Assembly: GCA_030148165.1 (NCBI GenBank)
Contig: JASBTZ010000003.1
Coordinates: forward strand, 992,001-1,056,000
Reading direction: 5' to 3'
Length of the DNA: 64,000 bases
Origin: Bacteroidota bacterium
Lineage (GTDB): Bacteria > Bacteroidota > Bacteroidia > Flavobacteriales_D > Crocinitomicaceae
Shown here in pieces: positions 33,320 to 42,355 of this stretch. A model generated the notes under the pieces. It had not been told where the DNA came from and ran no database searches. It was given only the letters and a program-made list of their open reading frames with translations. A program made the translations under genes and the position numbers. The first letter of the stretch is position 1. Every line of letters begins with the position of its first letter.

Positions 33320-33675
33320 TATTCAGGCAGTATTTCCATTTTCTCTGCGAAGTGATAGCAATAGTCGCGTAGATCTTCACAGATGTTATGTTCTCCTGTA
33401 GCCTTTTCAAATGTGTCGGAGAGCGTCAACAAAGTCTGATGGAAAAACTGTTTCATCTCTTCTACAGACATTTCTTTTGTCCAAAGATCCATTTTCATGG
33501 TGTTTTTTTTATTCGGATCCCACAGAGAAAGCAGCATTGCTTTTGCCGGTTCATCTTCTACCGAACCATCTTTTGCGGTCCATTTCATAGCAATCGGTAG
33601 GTTATTCTCGTTCAATCCTACCTTGATACTGATCTCTGATGTCTTTACTATCTTATCTTCCATTCGCTTAGTCAA
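33319..33675 (-). CDS. gldC: Gliding motility protein GldC
   Basis: The 118-residue soluble protein has the characteristic core EDEPAKAMLLSLWDPNKKNTMKMDLWTKEMSVEEMKQFFHQTLLTLSDTFEKAT spread over residues 38-93. GldC is cytoplasmic and enhances colony spreading in Flavobacterium, perhaps by stabilising GldB. The start at 33675 overlaps the gldB coding end by 8 bases, the usual gldBC arrangement. Confidence 0.92.
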   Translation of the reverse strand: MTKRMEDKIVKTSEISIKVGLNENNLPIAMKWTAKDGSVEDEPAKAMLLSLWDPNKKNTMKMDLWTKEMSVEEMKQFFHQTLLTLSDTFEKATGEHNICEDLRDYCYHFAEKMEILPE

Positions 33676-34675
33676 TTTCGTATTCCTGAAGTATATCGTT
33701 GTAATTAAGATCTAACAGCTCCTTAACTGTCACATCATTGTTGGACATGTACTGCTCAACCATACGCCAACCGGTAAATCGTCCCATTCGATCGGGTGAT
33801 CCTTCTGTTGGTAATCCGGATGTCGTTGGTCCCGGATTTAACATATTGCTTTTAGTTCTCTCATCATTATCGAATAACATTTTCTCATCAACCAGGTATT
33901 TCCAAAATGCTTCCTCATTCTCAAGCGCCCAATTGTATTCTTCTTCTGAGTAACGCAGGATCTCCGGAATCTCTTTGTTCGGAAAAGCAGCGTAGACCAA
34001 ATACTGAATTTTACCCCACCGGATCATTTCAGCTACCAGGCTACCTTCCGATTCATCGATTAAATGAGTATCTGCCCAACCGGAAATAACGTCCACCTCC
34101 AGGAATTTTTTATCCATGGCTTTTCTAACCCAATCGTAGAACTCTGCCGGTAAATACTTCATTATTTCAGAATCATATCCTAGATATCGATCAAGACCTA
34201 TCGCAACATCATTTTCAGAACAGAAGATGCTTGAAACAAAATTCGAATTCATAAAGACTATGTGTTTCGGCATTGGACTTTCCGGTAAGTGATAAGTTAG
34301 GTGCTTTATGCCATCTTTCAGATTATCCTGTATTGGTTTTAGATCTGGGAAAACTCTGTTGATTTCCCGGTCGACCATCTGGATCATGGTATCTGTACGA
34401 TACTGAATAATACTGTTATAAAAAGTCGTGTCAGGTGACTTTCTTGTTTGCATGACGTAGCCGACGTAATAATCGTATAACTCTTCCGATATCTGCTGCA
34501 TTTCCGCATGGTTCGCCATAAGTTCAGCAGAGTCCGCATCCATGATAATCGAATTAAGATCGATATAGTTTAAATCCACCTGAACCGAGCTCACATCTAC
34601 GTCGAGTTTATTACCTCCACAAGCGACAAGAACAGAGGAGATCAGCGACAAGTATAAAAATCTTTTAAGAGTCAT
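33668..34675 (-). CDS. gldB: Gliding motility lipoprotein GldB
   Basis: The 335-residue lipoprotein (lipobox SVLVAC, Cys19) has the GldB/DUF2268-like middle region: HIVFMNSNFVSSIFCSENDVAIGLDRYLG, PAEFYDWVRKAMDKKFLEVDVISGW and the C-terminal GPTTSGLPTEGSPDRMGRFTGWRMVEQYM. It is needed for gliding and for stability of the T9SS machinery in Flavobacterium. A TACATTTG element (minus, 34698-34705) lies 23 bases upstream of the start and could be its -7 box. First gene of gldB-gldC-DUF2797-trmB. Confidence 0.93.
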   Translation of the reverse strand: MTLKRFLYLSLISSVLVACGGNKLDVDVSSVQVDLNYIDLNSIIMDADSAELMANHAEMQQISEELYDYYVGYVMQTRKSPDTTFYNSIIQYRTDTMIQMVDREINRVFPDLKPIQDNLKDGIKHLTYHLPESPMPKHIVFMNSNFVSSIFCSENDVAIGLDRYLGYDSEIMKYLPAEFYDWVRKAMDKKFLEVDVISGWADTHLIDESEGSLVAEMIRWGKIQYLVYAAFPNKEIPEILRYSEEEYNWALENEEAFWKYLVDEKMLFDNDERTKSNMLNPGPTTSGLPTEGSPDRMGRFTGWRMVEQYMSNNDVTVKELLDLNYNDILQEYEID

Positions 34676-34758
34676 TATTATTAACTAATTTCGTTATCAA
34701 ATGTACTTAAATCGTCAGAGACATTCATGGAATTAATTGACGAATCAAAATCTTAAGG

Positions 34759-35565
34759 ATGAAAAAACTGATCACTGGAATACTAGCTTTAACTATTGCT
34801 ATTTCATTAAACGCACAGGAAGCCGCGGATAAAAATATTCAGGCAGGACTAGTTATGGGATATGGGTTGAATTTTCAGAAAATGGGGACTAAACTCATGG
34901 AGAATAACGGTACGGGAGGAGACTTGACCATTGGTGCGAACATGAACTTTGGCCTAACGGAAACAATCGGAATCTGTACCGGTCTTGAATTTGATTTCGA
35001 AACACTTAAATACAAAGTGCCGGGATCTGATACGGTACTCTATTACTATAAAAGCACAGATAATTCACTTGTACAATATCAGGATATTGACTCGACACAT
35101 AGTTTGTATATGTTGTCAACCAGAAAGCAAAAACCAATGTACCTGACGATTCCGGTTATGCTTGTCTTCCGAACAAAATTCATTGGTTATTTCAGGTATT
35201 TCGGGAAGTTTGGCTTACGAACAAGCATACTCTTATCGAACACTATTACCGATGAAGGAACCAATATTGATCCACTTACATTAACTCCTTTGAATACTGA
35301 AACAAACGCAGAAATGTCAGCAAGAGGAGAAATGTTTCCGCTTAAATCAGCTGTAGGTTTAGCCGGAGGTGCTGAATGGAACTTTACAGGTGGGACATCC
35401 CTTGTTGGTGAGATCGGATATTATTATGGATTTACTCCTTTACACACTGATAGAAAACCGGAAAAAACATATTTACAAAGTTCCGCATCACCTGAGACAC
35501 CACCTGTTTTCTCTAATTTGGCGAATCAAAGTCAGCTTATGTTGAAAATATCCATTTTATTCTAG
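34759..35565 (+). CDS. PorT-like outer-membrane beta-barrel protein
   Basis: The 268-residue protein has a signal peptide (residues 1-19, SLNAQ). The rest forms alternating amphipathic strands ending in an aromatic residue (QLMLKISILF), the outer-membrane assembly signal. The pattern matches the OMP_b-brl family that includes PorT. The strands ETIGICTGLEFDFETLKYKV and KPMYLTIPVMLVFRTKF are typical. PorT itself is a T9SS accessory, but this protein cannot be equated with it from pattern alone. It is divergent from gldB and stops 2 bases before the likely nadE start. Confidence 0.7.
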   Translation: MKKLITGILALTIAISLNAQEAADKNIQAGLVMGYGLNFQKMGTKLMENNGTGGDLTIGANMNFGLTETIGICTGLEFDFETLKYKVPGSDTVLYYYKSTDNSLVQYQDIDSTHSLYMLSTRKQKPMYLTIPVMLVFRTKFIGYFRYFGKFGLRTSILLSNTITDEGTNIDPLTLTPLNTETNAEMSARGEMFPLKSAVGLAGGAEWNFTGGTSLVGEIGYYYGFTPLHTDRKPEKTYLQSSASPETPPVFSNLANQSQLMLKISILF

Positions 35566-35567
35566 CA

Positions 35568-36341
35568 TTGAAGACTAAAGAAGTTTCAAAACACATTATA
35601 AGCTGGTTAGACCAGTATTGCGAGAAAGCCGGTTTATCCGGCTTTGTTGTTGGTATCTCTGGTGGAATTGATTCAGCATTAACTTCCACGCTATGTGCCA
35701 TGACAGGGCGAGAGCTTATTTGTATTTCGCTTCCCATACTTCAGCGCTCTGATGAACAGGAACGTGCATTGGCACATATCGAAGACCTGAAAAGTCGATT
35801 TAAAAATGTCAGCGGCATCGAAATTGACCTGACCGAAACCTTCTCTAAACTAAAATCGGACCTGCCGGACAAAGCTTCAGCCCATGAGCTATCCATGGCG
35901 AATTCGAGAGCGCGTCTTCGCATGACAGCTTTATATGCGGTAGCCCAGGCAAATAATTGTCTTGTTGTTGGCACGGGAAATAAGATCGAAGATTTTGGAA
36001 TAGGTTTCTATACAAAGTACGGTGATGGTGGTGTTGACCTAAGTCCAATAGCTGACCTTACCAAAACAGAAGTATTTGCTGTTGCAGAAGAAGTTGGCGT
36101 GATAAAAGATATTCTTATTGCCAAACCGACCGATGGTTTATGGGCTGATGCGCGAACTGATGAAGATCAGATTGGAGCTAGCTACCCTGAACTTGAATGG
36201 GCAATGGACTTTACTGGGGACGAATCCAAACTGGATTCTCGTCAGCTGGAGGTATTAGCTATCTATCGAAGATTTAATAAGGCCAATAAGCACAAGATGT
36301 TGCCCATTCCCGTCTGTGAAATTCCCAAAGAGTTAAAATAA
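35568..36341 (+). CDS. nadE: Ammonia-dependent NAD synthetase
   Basis: The 257-residue enzyme catalyses the amidation of deamido-NAD at the end of NAD synthesis. The ATP pyrophosphatase loop is GISGGIDSALTS. Other motifs are GTGNKIEDFGIGFYTKYGDGGVDLSPIADLTKTEVF and AKPTDGLWADARTDEDQIG. There is no glutaminase domain, so free ammonia is the nitrogen donor. The start appears to be TTG at 35568; no ATG lies near. nadE beside gldB/gldC is a recurrent Bacteroidota arrangement. It ends exactly where the convergent ferredoxin gene ends. Confidence 0.93.
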   Translation: MKTKEVSKHIISWLDQYCEKAGLSGFVVGISGGIDSALTSTLCAMTGRELICISLPILQRSDEQERALAHIEDLKSRFKNVSGIEIDLTETFSKLKSDLPDKASAHELSMANSRARLRMTALYAVAQANNCLVVGTGNKIEDFGIGFYTKYGDGGVDLSPIADLTKTEVFAVAEEVGVIKDILIAKPTDGLWADARTDEDQIGASYPELEWAMDFTGDESKLDSRQLEVLAIYRRFNKANKHKMLPIPVCEIPKELK

Positions 36342-36662
36342 TCAGGCTTCCGGAGCCAGACGTAAAACGATCCCGTCAATTTCTTCTGACAGGTGAATCT
36401 GGCATCCAAGGCGACTATTATTCTTAACGAAAAACGCCTGATCGAGCATATCGAGTTCATCATCACTTTGTTCCGGCAATTCTGTATCTGATTCGAGATA
36501 ACACTGACAAGTTGCGCACATCGCCATTCCTCCGCATTCACCAATGACAGGTAGCTCATATACCCTACAGAGTTCCATGATATTCATATTCATGTCGGTC
36601 GGACCAATCAGTACATGCGAATTTCCGTCACGATCAATAATAGTTACTTTGATATCACTCAT
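36342..36662 (-). CDS. Adrenodoxin-type 2Fe-2S ferredoxin
   Basis: The 106-residue electron carrier has the vertebrate-adrenodoxin/Isc cluster motif: GECGGMAMCATCQCYL (C-x5-C-x2-C) and a fourth Cys in RLGCQIHLSEEIDG. Acidic residues in ELPEQSDDELDMLDQAF form the partner-docking helix. It probably supports iron-sulfur assembly or a P450-type reductase. It is convergent with nadE with zero bases between stops. Confidence 0.92.
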   Translation of the reverse strand: MSDIKVTIIDRDGNSHVLIGPTDMNMNIMELCRVYELPVIGECGGMAMCATCQCYLESDTELPEQSDDELDMLDQAFFVKNNSRLGCQIHLSEEIDGIVLRLAPEA

Positions 36663-36685
36663 CAGCTACTTTTCGGCAAAAATAA

Positions 36686-37114
36686 CTAATTATAAATTCT
36701 CACGGTCTCGCTACCGTTCCATGTGGTTGCATATTGACGTAAGCCATACTCGCAATTGGATATTGGCGAGCCATCATAGAGTGAGAAAGAAGCGTTGTTA
36801 CAATCATCCAGTAAAACCAGGAAGTTGTTTGTGTCGGGGTACAGAGGCTGAGCACAGATACCCGCTTCATCTGCCGGCGAGTGCCTGTCGAATGCTACGA
36901 AATCGTCTACTCCTCTGCGATAGACGATAATTCCTTTGGATCCCCCATTCACGTATGCATAACCACCTACGCCCATCAAACTGGAATAAGAAGGCAGTGT
37001 TATATTGATTGACACGTCAAATGGAATATACGGAACCGGATGAGTCGTTTGCTTCTTACAAGCAGCAACTATCAATATCAGCGCCGAAACCATTAAAATA
37101 AATCGTAATTTCAT
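36686..37114 (-). CDS. Degenerate Rieske-like lipoprotein
   Basis: The 142-residue lipoprotein from the ATG at 37114 has lipobox VAAC (Cys19) followed by KKQ. The mature part reads as a Rieske-type beta-barrel with DDFVAFDRHSPADE..., then NASFSLYDGSPISN and RQYAT. The cluster ligands are absent: the C-x-H pair position is RHS and the C-x2-H pair is missing. So it probably does not hold a 2Fe-2S cluster. Such ligand-less relatives are common in Bacteroidota. It is divergent from the small basic protein gene at 37140. Confidence 0.7.
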   Translation of the reverse strand: MKLRFILMVSALILIVAACKKQTTHPVPYIPFDVSINITLPSYSSLMGVGGYAYVNGGSKGIIVYRRGVDDFVAFDRHSPADEAGICAQPLYPDTNNFLVLLDDCNNASFSLYDGSPISNCEYGLRQYATTWNGSETVRIYN

Positions 37115-37139
37115 TACGTTTGATTTGTAGTACAAAGGT

Positions 37140-37406
37140 ATGAAGTTCTTAACGTATATTATAATCATTTTATTACTTGCCGGGGCAAATAGCTGTGGAA
37201 GCTCTCGTCCTGACAAAACACCAGCTACCGTTGAACAGGCAGAAAAACAACTGGCAAAGAAGGAAAAGAAGTCTGCTCGTGAGGCGAAAAAGGCTAAACG
37301 TAAGGCTTTTCGTATCTATTGGAAATCTCAGTCTAAAGAGGCGAAGAAATCTGTACGGAAAAACAAGCGTCGTCAGAAGCGAATCACCCGACATAAGAAA
37401 AAATAG
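37140..37406 (+). CDS. Small basic lipoprotein-like protein
   Basis: The 88-residue protein has a hydrophobic N-terminus with lipobox-like GANSC (Cys19). A long helix of alternating Lys/Ala/Arg/Glu follows (EQAEKQLAKKEKKSAREAKKAKRKAFRIYW), and the tail is very basic (RKNKRRQKRITRHKKK). It is probably lipid-anchored with a charged periplasmic helix. Similar short genes sit beside ABC-F or Rieske-like genes in related genomes as far as I recall, but no role is known. Confidence 0.6.
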   Translation: MKFLTYIIIILLLAGANSCGSSRPDKTPATVEQAEKQLAKKEKKSAREAKKAKRKAFRIYWKSQSKEAKKSVRKNKRRQKRITRHKKK

Positions 37407-37411
37407 AAGAC

Positions 37412-39325
37412 CTAATCTAAGCTAAGTAATTCCTCCGTTAGTCCTTCCCACCTGGAGTTCAGTTGATCGAGTTCTTTTTTATCGGATTCATAGTCTGCCA
37501 ACAATTTTGTTGACTCCTCCTCATTAGAATAATCCAAATCAGCGATTTTAGATTCGTATACTGAAAGCTTTTCCTCCAGTTTTTCTATGGCATTTTCGGT
37601 CTTACGAATATCATTTTCAAGCTTAGAACGATGTTGCTTATCTTTCTTCCGCTGGTCAAAATCTGTCCCCTTAGCTGAGCTCTTCTTATTTAAATCGACT
37701 GGCTTTTTCTGAATAAATGGAGTAAGCTTTCGACTCAAATACTCTTTAACGCTGAAATGATGGATTTTCAATTGCTTATCTTCTATATCCCAAATTCTAT
37801 TGGTTAAGCCATCTAAAAACTCCCGATCGTGTGATACAACAATAAAGGTTCCCTCATAGTTAATCAGTGCATTCTTTAAAATCTCTTTACTCTGTATATC
37901 GAGGTGATTCGTTGGCTCATCGAGAATCAAAAAATTGGATGGACTAAGCAACAACTTGCATAGTGCCAGTCTCGTACGTTCTCCTCCCGATAGGACGTTA
38001 ACTCTTTTATCTACATCTTCACCTTGAAATAAAAAGGCTCCGAGTACGCTCCTCAAATTTTTACGGATTTCACCTTCAGCAATCTCATCTACTGTTTCGT
38101 AAACAGTTTTACTAGCATCCATTGTTTCAGATTGATCCTGCGCGAAATATGCTATATTGACATTGTGACCGTACTTGATACGACCCTCGTGTTCGATATG
38201 CTCCATAACACATTTGATCAACGTAGATTTCCCTGTGCCATTCGCCCCTAATAAGGCTATCTTCTCTCCGCGACCAACTGTAATGTTTACATGCTCAAAA
38301 AGTTCTAGGTCATCATATGACTTGCCGACATCTTCCATTTCGAGCACCCATTTTCCGGGCTGAACACTGAGTGGAAATCGGATATTCATGGATTGTATGA
38401 AATCACTATCCACTTCTATTCGCTCGGTTCGTTCCAGTTTTTTAATAAGCGATTGCGCAAAAGCCGCCTTATTCTTCTTCGCGCGAAACTTATTGATTAA
38501 CTCCTGTGTTTGCTTGATATCTTTATCCTGCTGCTTCTTAGCACTCTGAAGTCGCTCAAGCTCTTCCGCTCTTAGTTCCTTGTATTTGGTATAAGCGTAA
38601 GGGAAATCAAGAATTCGTTGCTGTGATATCTCCAGGGTTCTATTTGTCACGTTGTCCAAAAAGAGCCGATCGTGCGAGATTATAATTACAGCGCCATTGA
38701 ATGTTTTCAAGTAGTTTTCCAACCATGATATTGAAATAATATCGAGGTGGTTTGTGGGCTCATCCAGAAGTAGAACATTCGGGTCATTTACCAGAATTCT
38801 CGCTAATTCAGCTCGCATCTGCCATCCTCCGGAAAAAGTCGAAAGCGGATTTTTAATATTGTCCTCGTTGAATCCGAGACCTTTGAGGGTCTCAACAATT
38901 CGTTCTTCCCACTGATTTCCTTCCAACAATTGAAATTTATGATTGCATTCATTCAATTCATCCAACAAGCCCAAATACGATTCAGATTCATAATCTGTTC
39001 GTTCGACCAATTGAGTATTAATCTCTTCAATTCGATTCTGAAGTTTATTTAATTCCTTATTAGAATTGAATAGAAAATCGAAGACTGTTGGTTTTGTATC
39101 GAGTTTAATATCCTGTGACAGATATCCTATTTTAAGCTCCTTTTGTTTGTGAACGAATCCTTCAGAAGGCTCGATCTTTCTAGAGATGATACGCAATAGG
39201 GTGGATTTCCCTGCCCCATTCTTTCCAACAAGTCCAATTCGATCATTCTTATTGATCTGCAAGCTGACGTCGCTGAACAAATAACCTTGTGGAAGGTGAT
39301 AGCCTAATTTCTCTAGATTGATCAT
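37412..39325 (-). CDS. ABC-F family ATPase (translation factor/ribosome-associated)
   Basis: The 637-residue soluble tandem ATPase has two nucleotide-binding domains. Domain 1: GKNGAGKSTLLRII, LSTFSGGWQMRAELARIL, VLLLDEPTNHLD. Domain 2: GANGTGKSTLIKC, VLSGGERTRLALCKLL, FLILDEPTNHLD. A linker of about 80 residues rich in Lys/Gln (the P-site tRNA interaction motif) sits between them. A C-terminal charged coiled-coil occupies about residues 555-637. There are no membrane helices. ABC-F proteins act on stalled or special-state ribosomes; the Uup/YheS type is the nearest. A terminator separates it from the upstream gldM copy. Confidence 0.9.
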   Translation of the reverse strand: MINLEKLGYHLPQGYLFSDVSLQINKNDRIGLVGKNGAGKSTLLRIISRKIEPSEGFVHKQKELKIGYLSQDIKLDTKPTVFDFLFNSNKELNKLQNRIEEINTQLVERTDYESESYLGLLDELNECNHKFQLLEGNQWEERIVETLKGLGFNEDNIKNPLSTFSGGWQMRAELARILVNDPNVLLLDEPTNHLDIISISWLENYLKTFNGAVIIISHDRLFLDNVTNRTLEISQQRILDFPYAYTKYKELRAEELERLQSAKKQQDKDIKQTQELINKFRAKKNKAAFAQSLIKKLERTERIEVDSDFIQSMNIRFPLSVQPGKWVLEMEDVGKSYDDLELFEHVNITVGRGEKIALLGANGTGKSTLIKCVMEHIEHEGRIKYGHNVNIAYFAQDQSETMDASKTVYETVDEIAEGEIRKNLRSVLGAFLFQGEDVDKRVNVLSGGERTRLALCKLLLSPSNFLILDEPTNHLDIQSKEILKNALINYEGTFIVVSHDREFLDGLTNRIWDIEDKQLKIHHFSVKEYLSRKLTPFIQKKPVDLNKKSSAKGTDFDQRKKDKQHRSKLENDIRKTENAIEKLEEKLSVYESKIADLDYSNEEESTKLLADYESDKKELDQLNSRWEGLTEELLSLD

Positions 39326-39349
39326 TTCGATGACAAAAATACAGGAATT

Positions 39350-39378
39350 AAAAAAGCCCCGAAGAATTCCGGGACTTA
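39350..39378 (-). terminator. Terminator after the second gldM
   Basis: On the minus strand, AAGTCCCGG pairs with CCGGGG(C)TT-type sequence (plus arms about 39354-39360 and 39369-39376), with an AT loop and a T-run beyond. It lies about 30 bases after the gldM2 stop and before the ABC-F start. Confidence 0.7.
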
Positions 39379-39406
39379 ATTTAGCTGAACTATAAACTAA
39401 TTGGTA

Positions 39407-41200
39407 TTATCTCACTCTTATTATAGTTTGCATATTTCCGGCATAACCCATCCCAACAAACTTACCTTCAATTGTGACAGTACTACCAGGTTGAGCCTGA
39501 CAAAGCAAGGACTTCGCATCACTTGAAAGTACAGGTCCTGAACCCTCAACGGATCTATTCATACCTGATACCGTAATCCTATATTTGTCAACATTAAATG
39601 TCGCTTTGAGTGGGATTGAAGATGGATATCTTGAAAAAAGTCGAGTAATACTGCACAATGTTGGCTTGGATACAGTTTCACCTGATTCAACCGTTCCTGC
39701 GTACATACTCGGTTTTGGAAGGTTTCTAACCCGGTACTGCACCGTCTTTAAAACAGCCGTTCTTCCTGTCACATTATTTACTCCGGAAACCCTCAAAGTA
39801 GCTGTACGCCCACTTGTCGTTGGCTTTACAATATAACCGTCACTTGAGTTTCTAATATCTACTCCATCTCCGGTAAGTCTTGTTTGATCATAACCGGATG
39901 CAGTAGCCTGCACCTGATTGGGATAGCCTCTGTAAAGGATATTCATTTCAGGAAGCTCGATAGAGCCTTGTGGCTGCATGATGATAATGTCATGACTCCA
40001 TTTCTCGGTTTTGGTTACTCCAAACTTGTTCTTAATAGACACCGTTCCTTCAATGGTCATATTATTTCCATTACCAGTCTTGAAGCTAACCAGTCCCTGA
40101 CCATTACCCGGGTATTTTACACTTGCTTCCATGTCCGAAGAGGTAATTTCAACTTTGGGTTGATTATCCGAATCAAATGCCGCCATCATCACCTGGAGTT
40201 CAACTGAGTCGCCCTTATTTGCAATAGATGGCCCATAAGCCAGTGATTTGATAGTGTTAAAACTATATTCGCCGACAGAAACTTTCGATTTCCAATGAGC
40301 CATAGCCAGTGCTCGCGCGGAAAGTATTTCCTGTTGCATTGACGATAACGATGCCAATGCTGCCACCAATGGTGAGTGATCAAAGGTTGCCCCCACCCAA
40401 TGAACTCCCTCTACTCCATGTACTTCTGATTTTTCAAGTTTGGTTAATCCCATATACAGATCGATCAATACCTGACGATCCTCCTTCAGGTTTGCTTTTG
40501 ACTTATCGATCATATCCTCAACCTTTTTCTTAAGATCCTGGTTATCCTTGAAATCATTGATATGCTTTGGAGCAACAGTGAACTTGTCACCGGCCCATTC
40601 ATATGTTCCGGCTAATTCAACAATCTTCGATCTGAAATCATTGTAATCTTTCCAAAGCTTCGCCCCTTCGCCTTTGATATTCTTAATATCTCCACCTTCA
40701 GCTGTTCCGCAGATGATCTGCATTGGAATATCGTACTGATCTTTTGCCTGTACCGCCATGAGATGCATTCTGGTCGGTAAACATGGCTTTTCCTTTCCAT
40801 CATACTTCGACCAAAGAATGTTTTCCTCATCGCCTTCTTTTACTGTTCCAACATTCTCACCACTTTCATTCAGAAGTTTGATCTTGAGATTATCGATCTT
40901 TTCAATCATTGTTCCTGTGGCTTCGTCGATCTTATCCATCTGTTTAAGAACATAATTCAGTTTCTGCCTTTTAAGCTTGCTATCTTCATCATTGCTCAAC
41001 ATGGCAAGTTCTGAACGAACGTCAACATAGAATCCATCTCCTCGATCAACCTGTACTATGTTAGCTTTCTGTATGTTTTCCTCAATTGCTACAAAAGCAT
41101 CGAGTACCGCTTTAGATACATTCAGGGCGAGTAACGCGGTAAGTACCAGGTACATCATCCCTATCATTTTTTGTCTTGGTGTTTCTTTTCCTCCTGCCAT
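39407..41200 (-). CDS. gldM: Second GldM (T9SS motor shaft) copy
   Basis: The 597-residue protein is a full-length GldM. It has a single N-terminal helix (about residues 11-32), then periplasmic beta-domains. The first 46 residues are identical to the other GldM (42356-44146), and blocks such as HLMAVQAKDQYDIPMQIICGTAEGGDIKNIKGEGAKLWKD are shared unchanged. The rest has drifted. It lies downstream of gldN beyond a terminator, so it is probably its own transcription unit. GldM threads from the inner-membrane GldL motor to the outer-membrane GldKN ring. Two versions in one genome could give alternative motor shafts. Confidence 0.93.
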   Translation of the reverse strand: MAGGKETPRQKMIGMMYLVLTALLALNVSKAVLDAFVAIEENIQKANIVQVDRGDGFYVDVRSELAMLSNDEDSKLKRQKLNYVLKQMDKIDEATGTMIEKIDNLKIKLLNESGENVGTVKEGDEENILWSKYDGKEKPCLPTRMHLMAVQAKDQYDIPMQIICGTAEGGDIKNIKGEGAKLWKDYNDFRSKIVELAGTYEWAGDKFTVAPKHINDFKDNQDLKKKVEDMIDKSKANLKEDRQVLIDLYMGLTKLEKSEVHGVEGVHWVGATFDHSPLVAALASLSSMQQEILSARALAMAHWKSKVSVGEYSFNTIKSLAYGPSIANKGDSVELQVMMAAFDSDNQPKVEITSSDMEASVKYPGNGQGLVSFKTGNGNNMTIEGTVSIKNKFGVTKTEKWSHDIIIMQPQGSIELPEMNILYRGYPNQVQATASGYDQTRLTGDGVDIRNSSDGYIVKPTTSGRTATLRVSGVNNVTGRTAVLKTVQYRVRNLPKPSMYAGTVESGETVSKPTLCSITRLFSRYPSSIPLKATFNVDKYRITVSGMNRSVEGSGPVLSSDAKSLLCQAQPGSTVTIEGKFVGMGYAGNMQTIIRVR

Positions 41201-41286
41201 GATTTTTCATTTTAAGTTTCATAAGTAAAATGATTCATTGGTAAGAAGTAACAAACATCGATCTTAATCAGAATTTTCAGACACAA

Positions 41287-41319
41287 AAAAAGCCCCGAAA
41301 TAAATTCGAGGCTTTTTTT
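41287..41319. terminator. Bidirectional terminator between gldN and the second gldM
   Basis: AAAAAGCCCCGAA (left arm) and TTCGAGGCTTTTTTT (right arm) pair with one G-U, flanked by an A-run and a T-run. On the minus strand the hairpin follows the gldN stop by about 15 bases, ending the gldKLMN operon. Confidence 0.82.
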
Positions 41320-41334
41320 AAAATTGTTTATGAT

Positions 41335-42342
41335 TTAGAACGACCAAACATCGTGTTCAATGTTTCGGATCTCATTCTTAATGTGCTCAGATTCCCATAG
41401 GGCGTCTACGCCTGCACGATAGCTTTCTATGGCTCGATCATGCACGTTACTTTCCCGATAAGCAACGCTATTGAATCTACGCTTCCAGAACAAGTCATCA
41501 AAACTCATCCATTGAGCGTCGTTCTGCTCATTATACGTAAAGTAATTGTTAAAGACGAATCGGCAATGTGGGAAATAAAGCCAGAACAGCTCACGTAACC
41601 CTTCGATATCTCCTTCAGGACTCTTTTGGTAAATTACTGGAGCAATCGCAATGATTCTAACATCTAGAACTGATCTCTCCTTGTCCAGGAACCAATCTTC
41701 TTTGATACGATATTGAACAATGTCTCTGGACATGATCCAAATAGTATCACGCGGAGGGTATACATACTCTATTGTACCATCAGCAAGCATTATAGTACTG
41801 TCCTCTCCATACATGTTGGATAAAGCCCTTGTTGGCTGAGGACCCAGGCGTCCCAGATACTGGAACAATTCTGCCGCATATGCACTATCCGAATAATAGT
41901 TTAATCCTGGCTGAGGGTCAATTGGATATTTCAACTGATCACCATCCAATAGGGAGAACTGTGCAGGGTTATACGGTGAGAACACACGTAGATCCCCGTT
42001 CAGAATGTGATGTTTCATCACAGTATATAAACTCCAACGAGATCTGTGTTTCACCCATTTTCCATCCGAGTCATACTCATCAAAAGGATAATATAACGGG
42101 TGATTTATCTTCTCGCGTAAGTCTATATATTCCCAAACACGGTGGCTCCAGACAACATCCGCTTCGCGAACGTATTCGTACGGAATCATTCTCTTCGTTG
42201 GAATGTGTTCCTGAATGAACACCCCATCAATAATCCCCTCGGTTGGCACGTTTACCGGACCACCGTTAATCTCCTCCATACCCTGTGCACTCACTCCAAA
42301 AGTGATTCCGGTAATAAGTGCTGCCAAAAATAAACCTTTCAT
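41335..42342 (-). CDS. gldN: GldN, T9SS outer-membrane ring component
   Basis: The 335-residue protein has a signal peptide (residues 1-19, GVSAQ). Conserved GldN blocks are HVPTEGIIDGVFIQEH-like N-terminal strands, EADVVWSHRVWEYIDLREK, LFQYLGRLGPQPTRALSNMYGEDST, ADGTIEYVYPPRD, and FDDLFWKRRFNSVAYRESN near the C-terminus. GldN binds GldK to form the periplasmic ring under the outer membrane. It is the last gene of gldK-gldL-gldM-gldN and is followed by a terminator. The cassette-borne relative at 929-1762 shares its middle blocks. Confidence 0.95.
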   Translation of the reverse strand: MKGLFLAALITGITFGVSAQGMEEINGGPVNVPTEGIIDGVFIQEHIPTKRMIPYEYVREADVVWSHRVWEYIDLREKINHPLYYPFDEYDSDGKWVKHRSRWSLYTVMKHHILNGDLRVFSPYNPAQFSLLDGDQLKYPIDPQPGLNYYSDSAYAAELFQYLGRLGPQPTRALSNMYGEDSTIMLADGTIEYVYPPRDTIWIMSRDIVQYRIKEDWFLDKERSVLDVRIIAIAPVIYQKSPEGDIEGLRELFWLYFPHCRFVFNNYFTYNEQNDAQWMSFDDLFWKRRFNSVAYRESNVHDRAIESYRAGVDALWESEHIKNEIRNIEHDVWSF

Positions 42343-42355
42343 CTTTATCTGTTTT

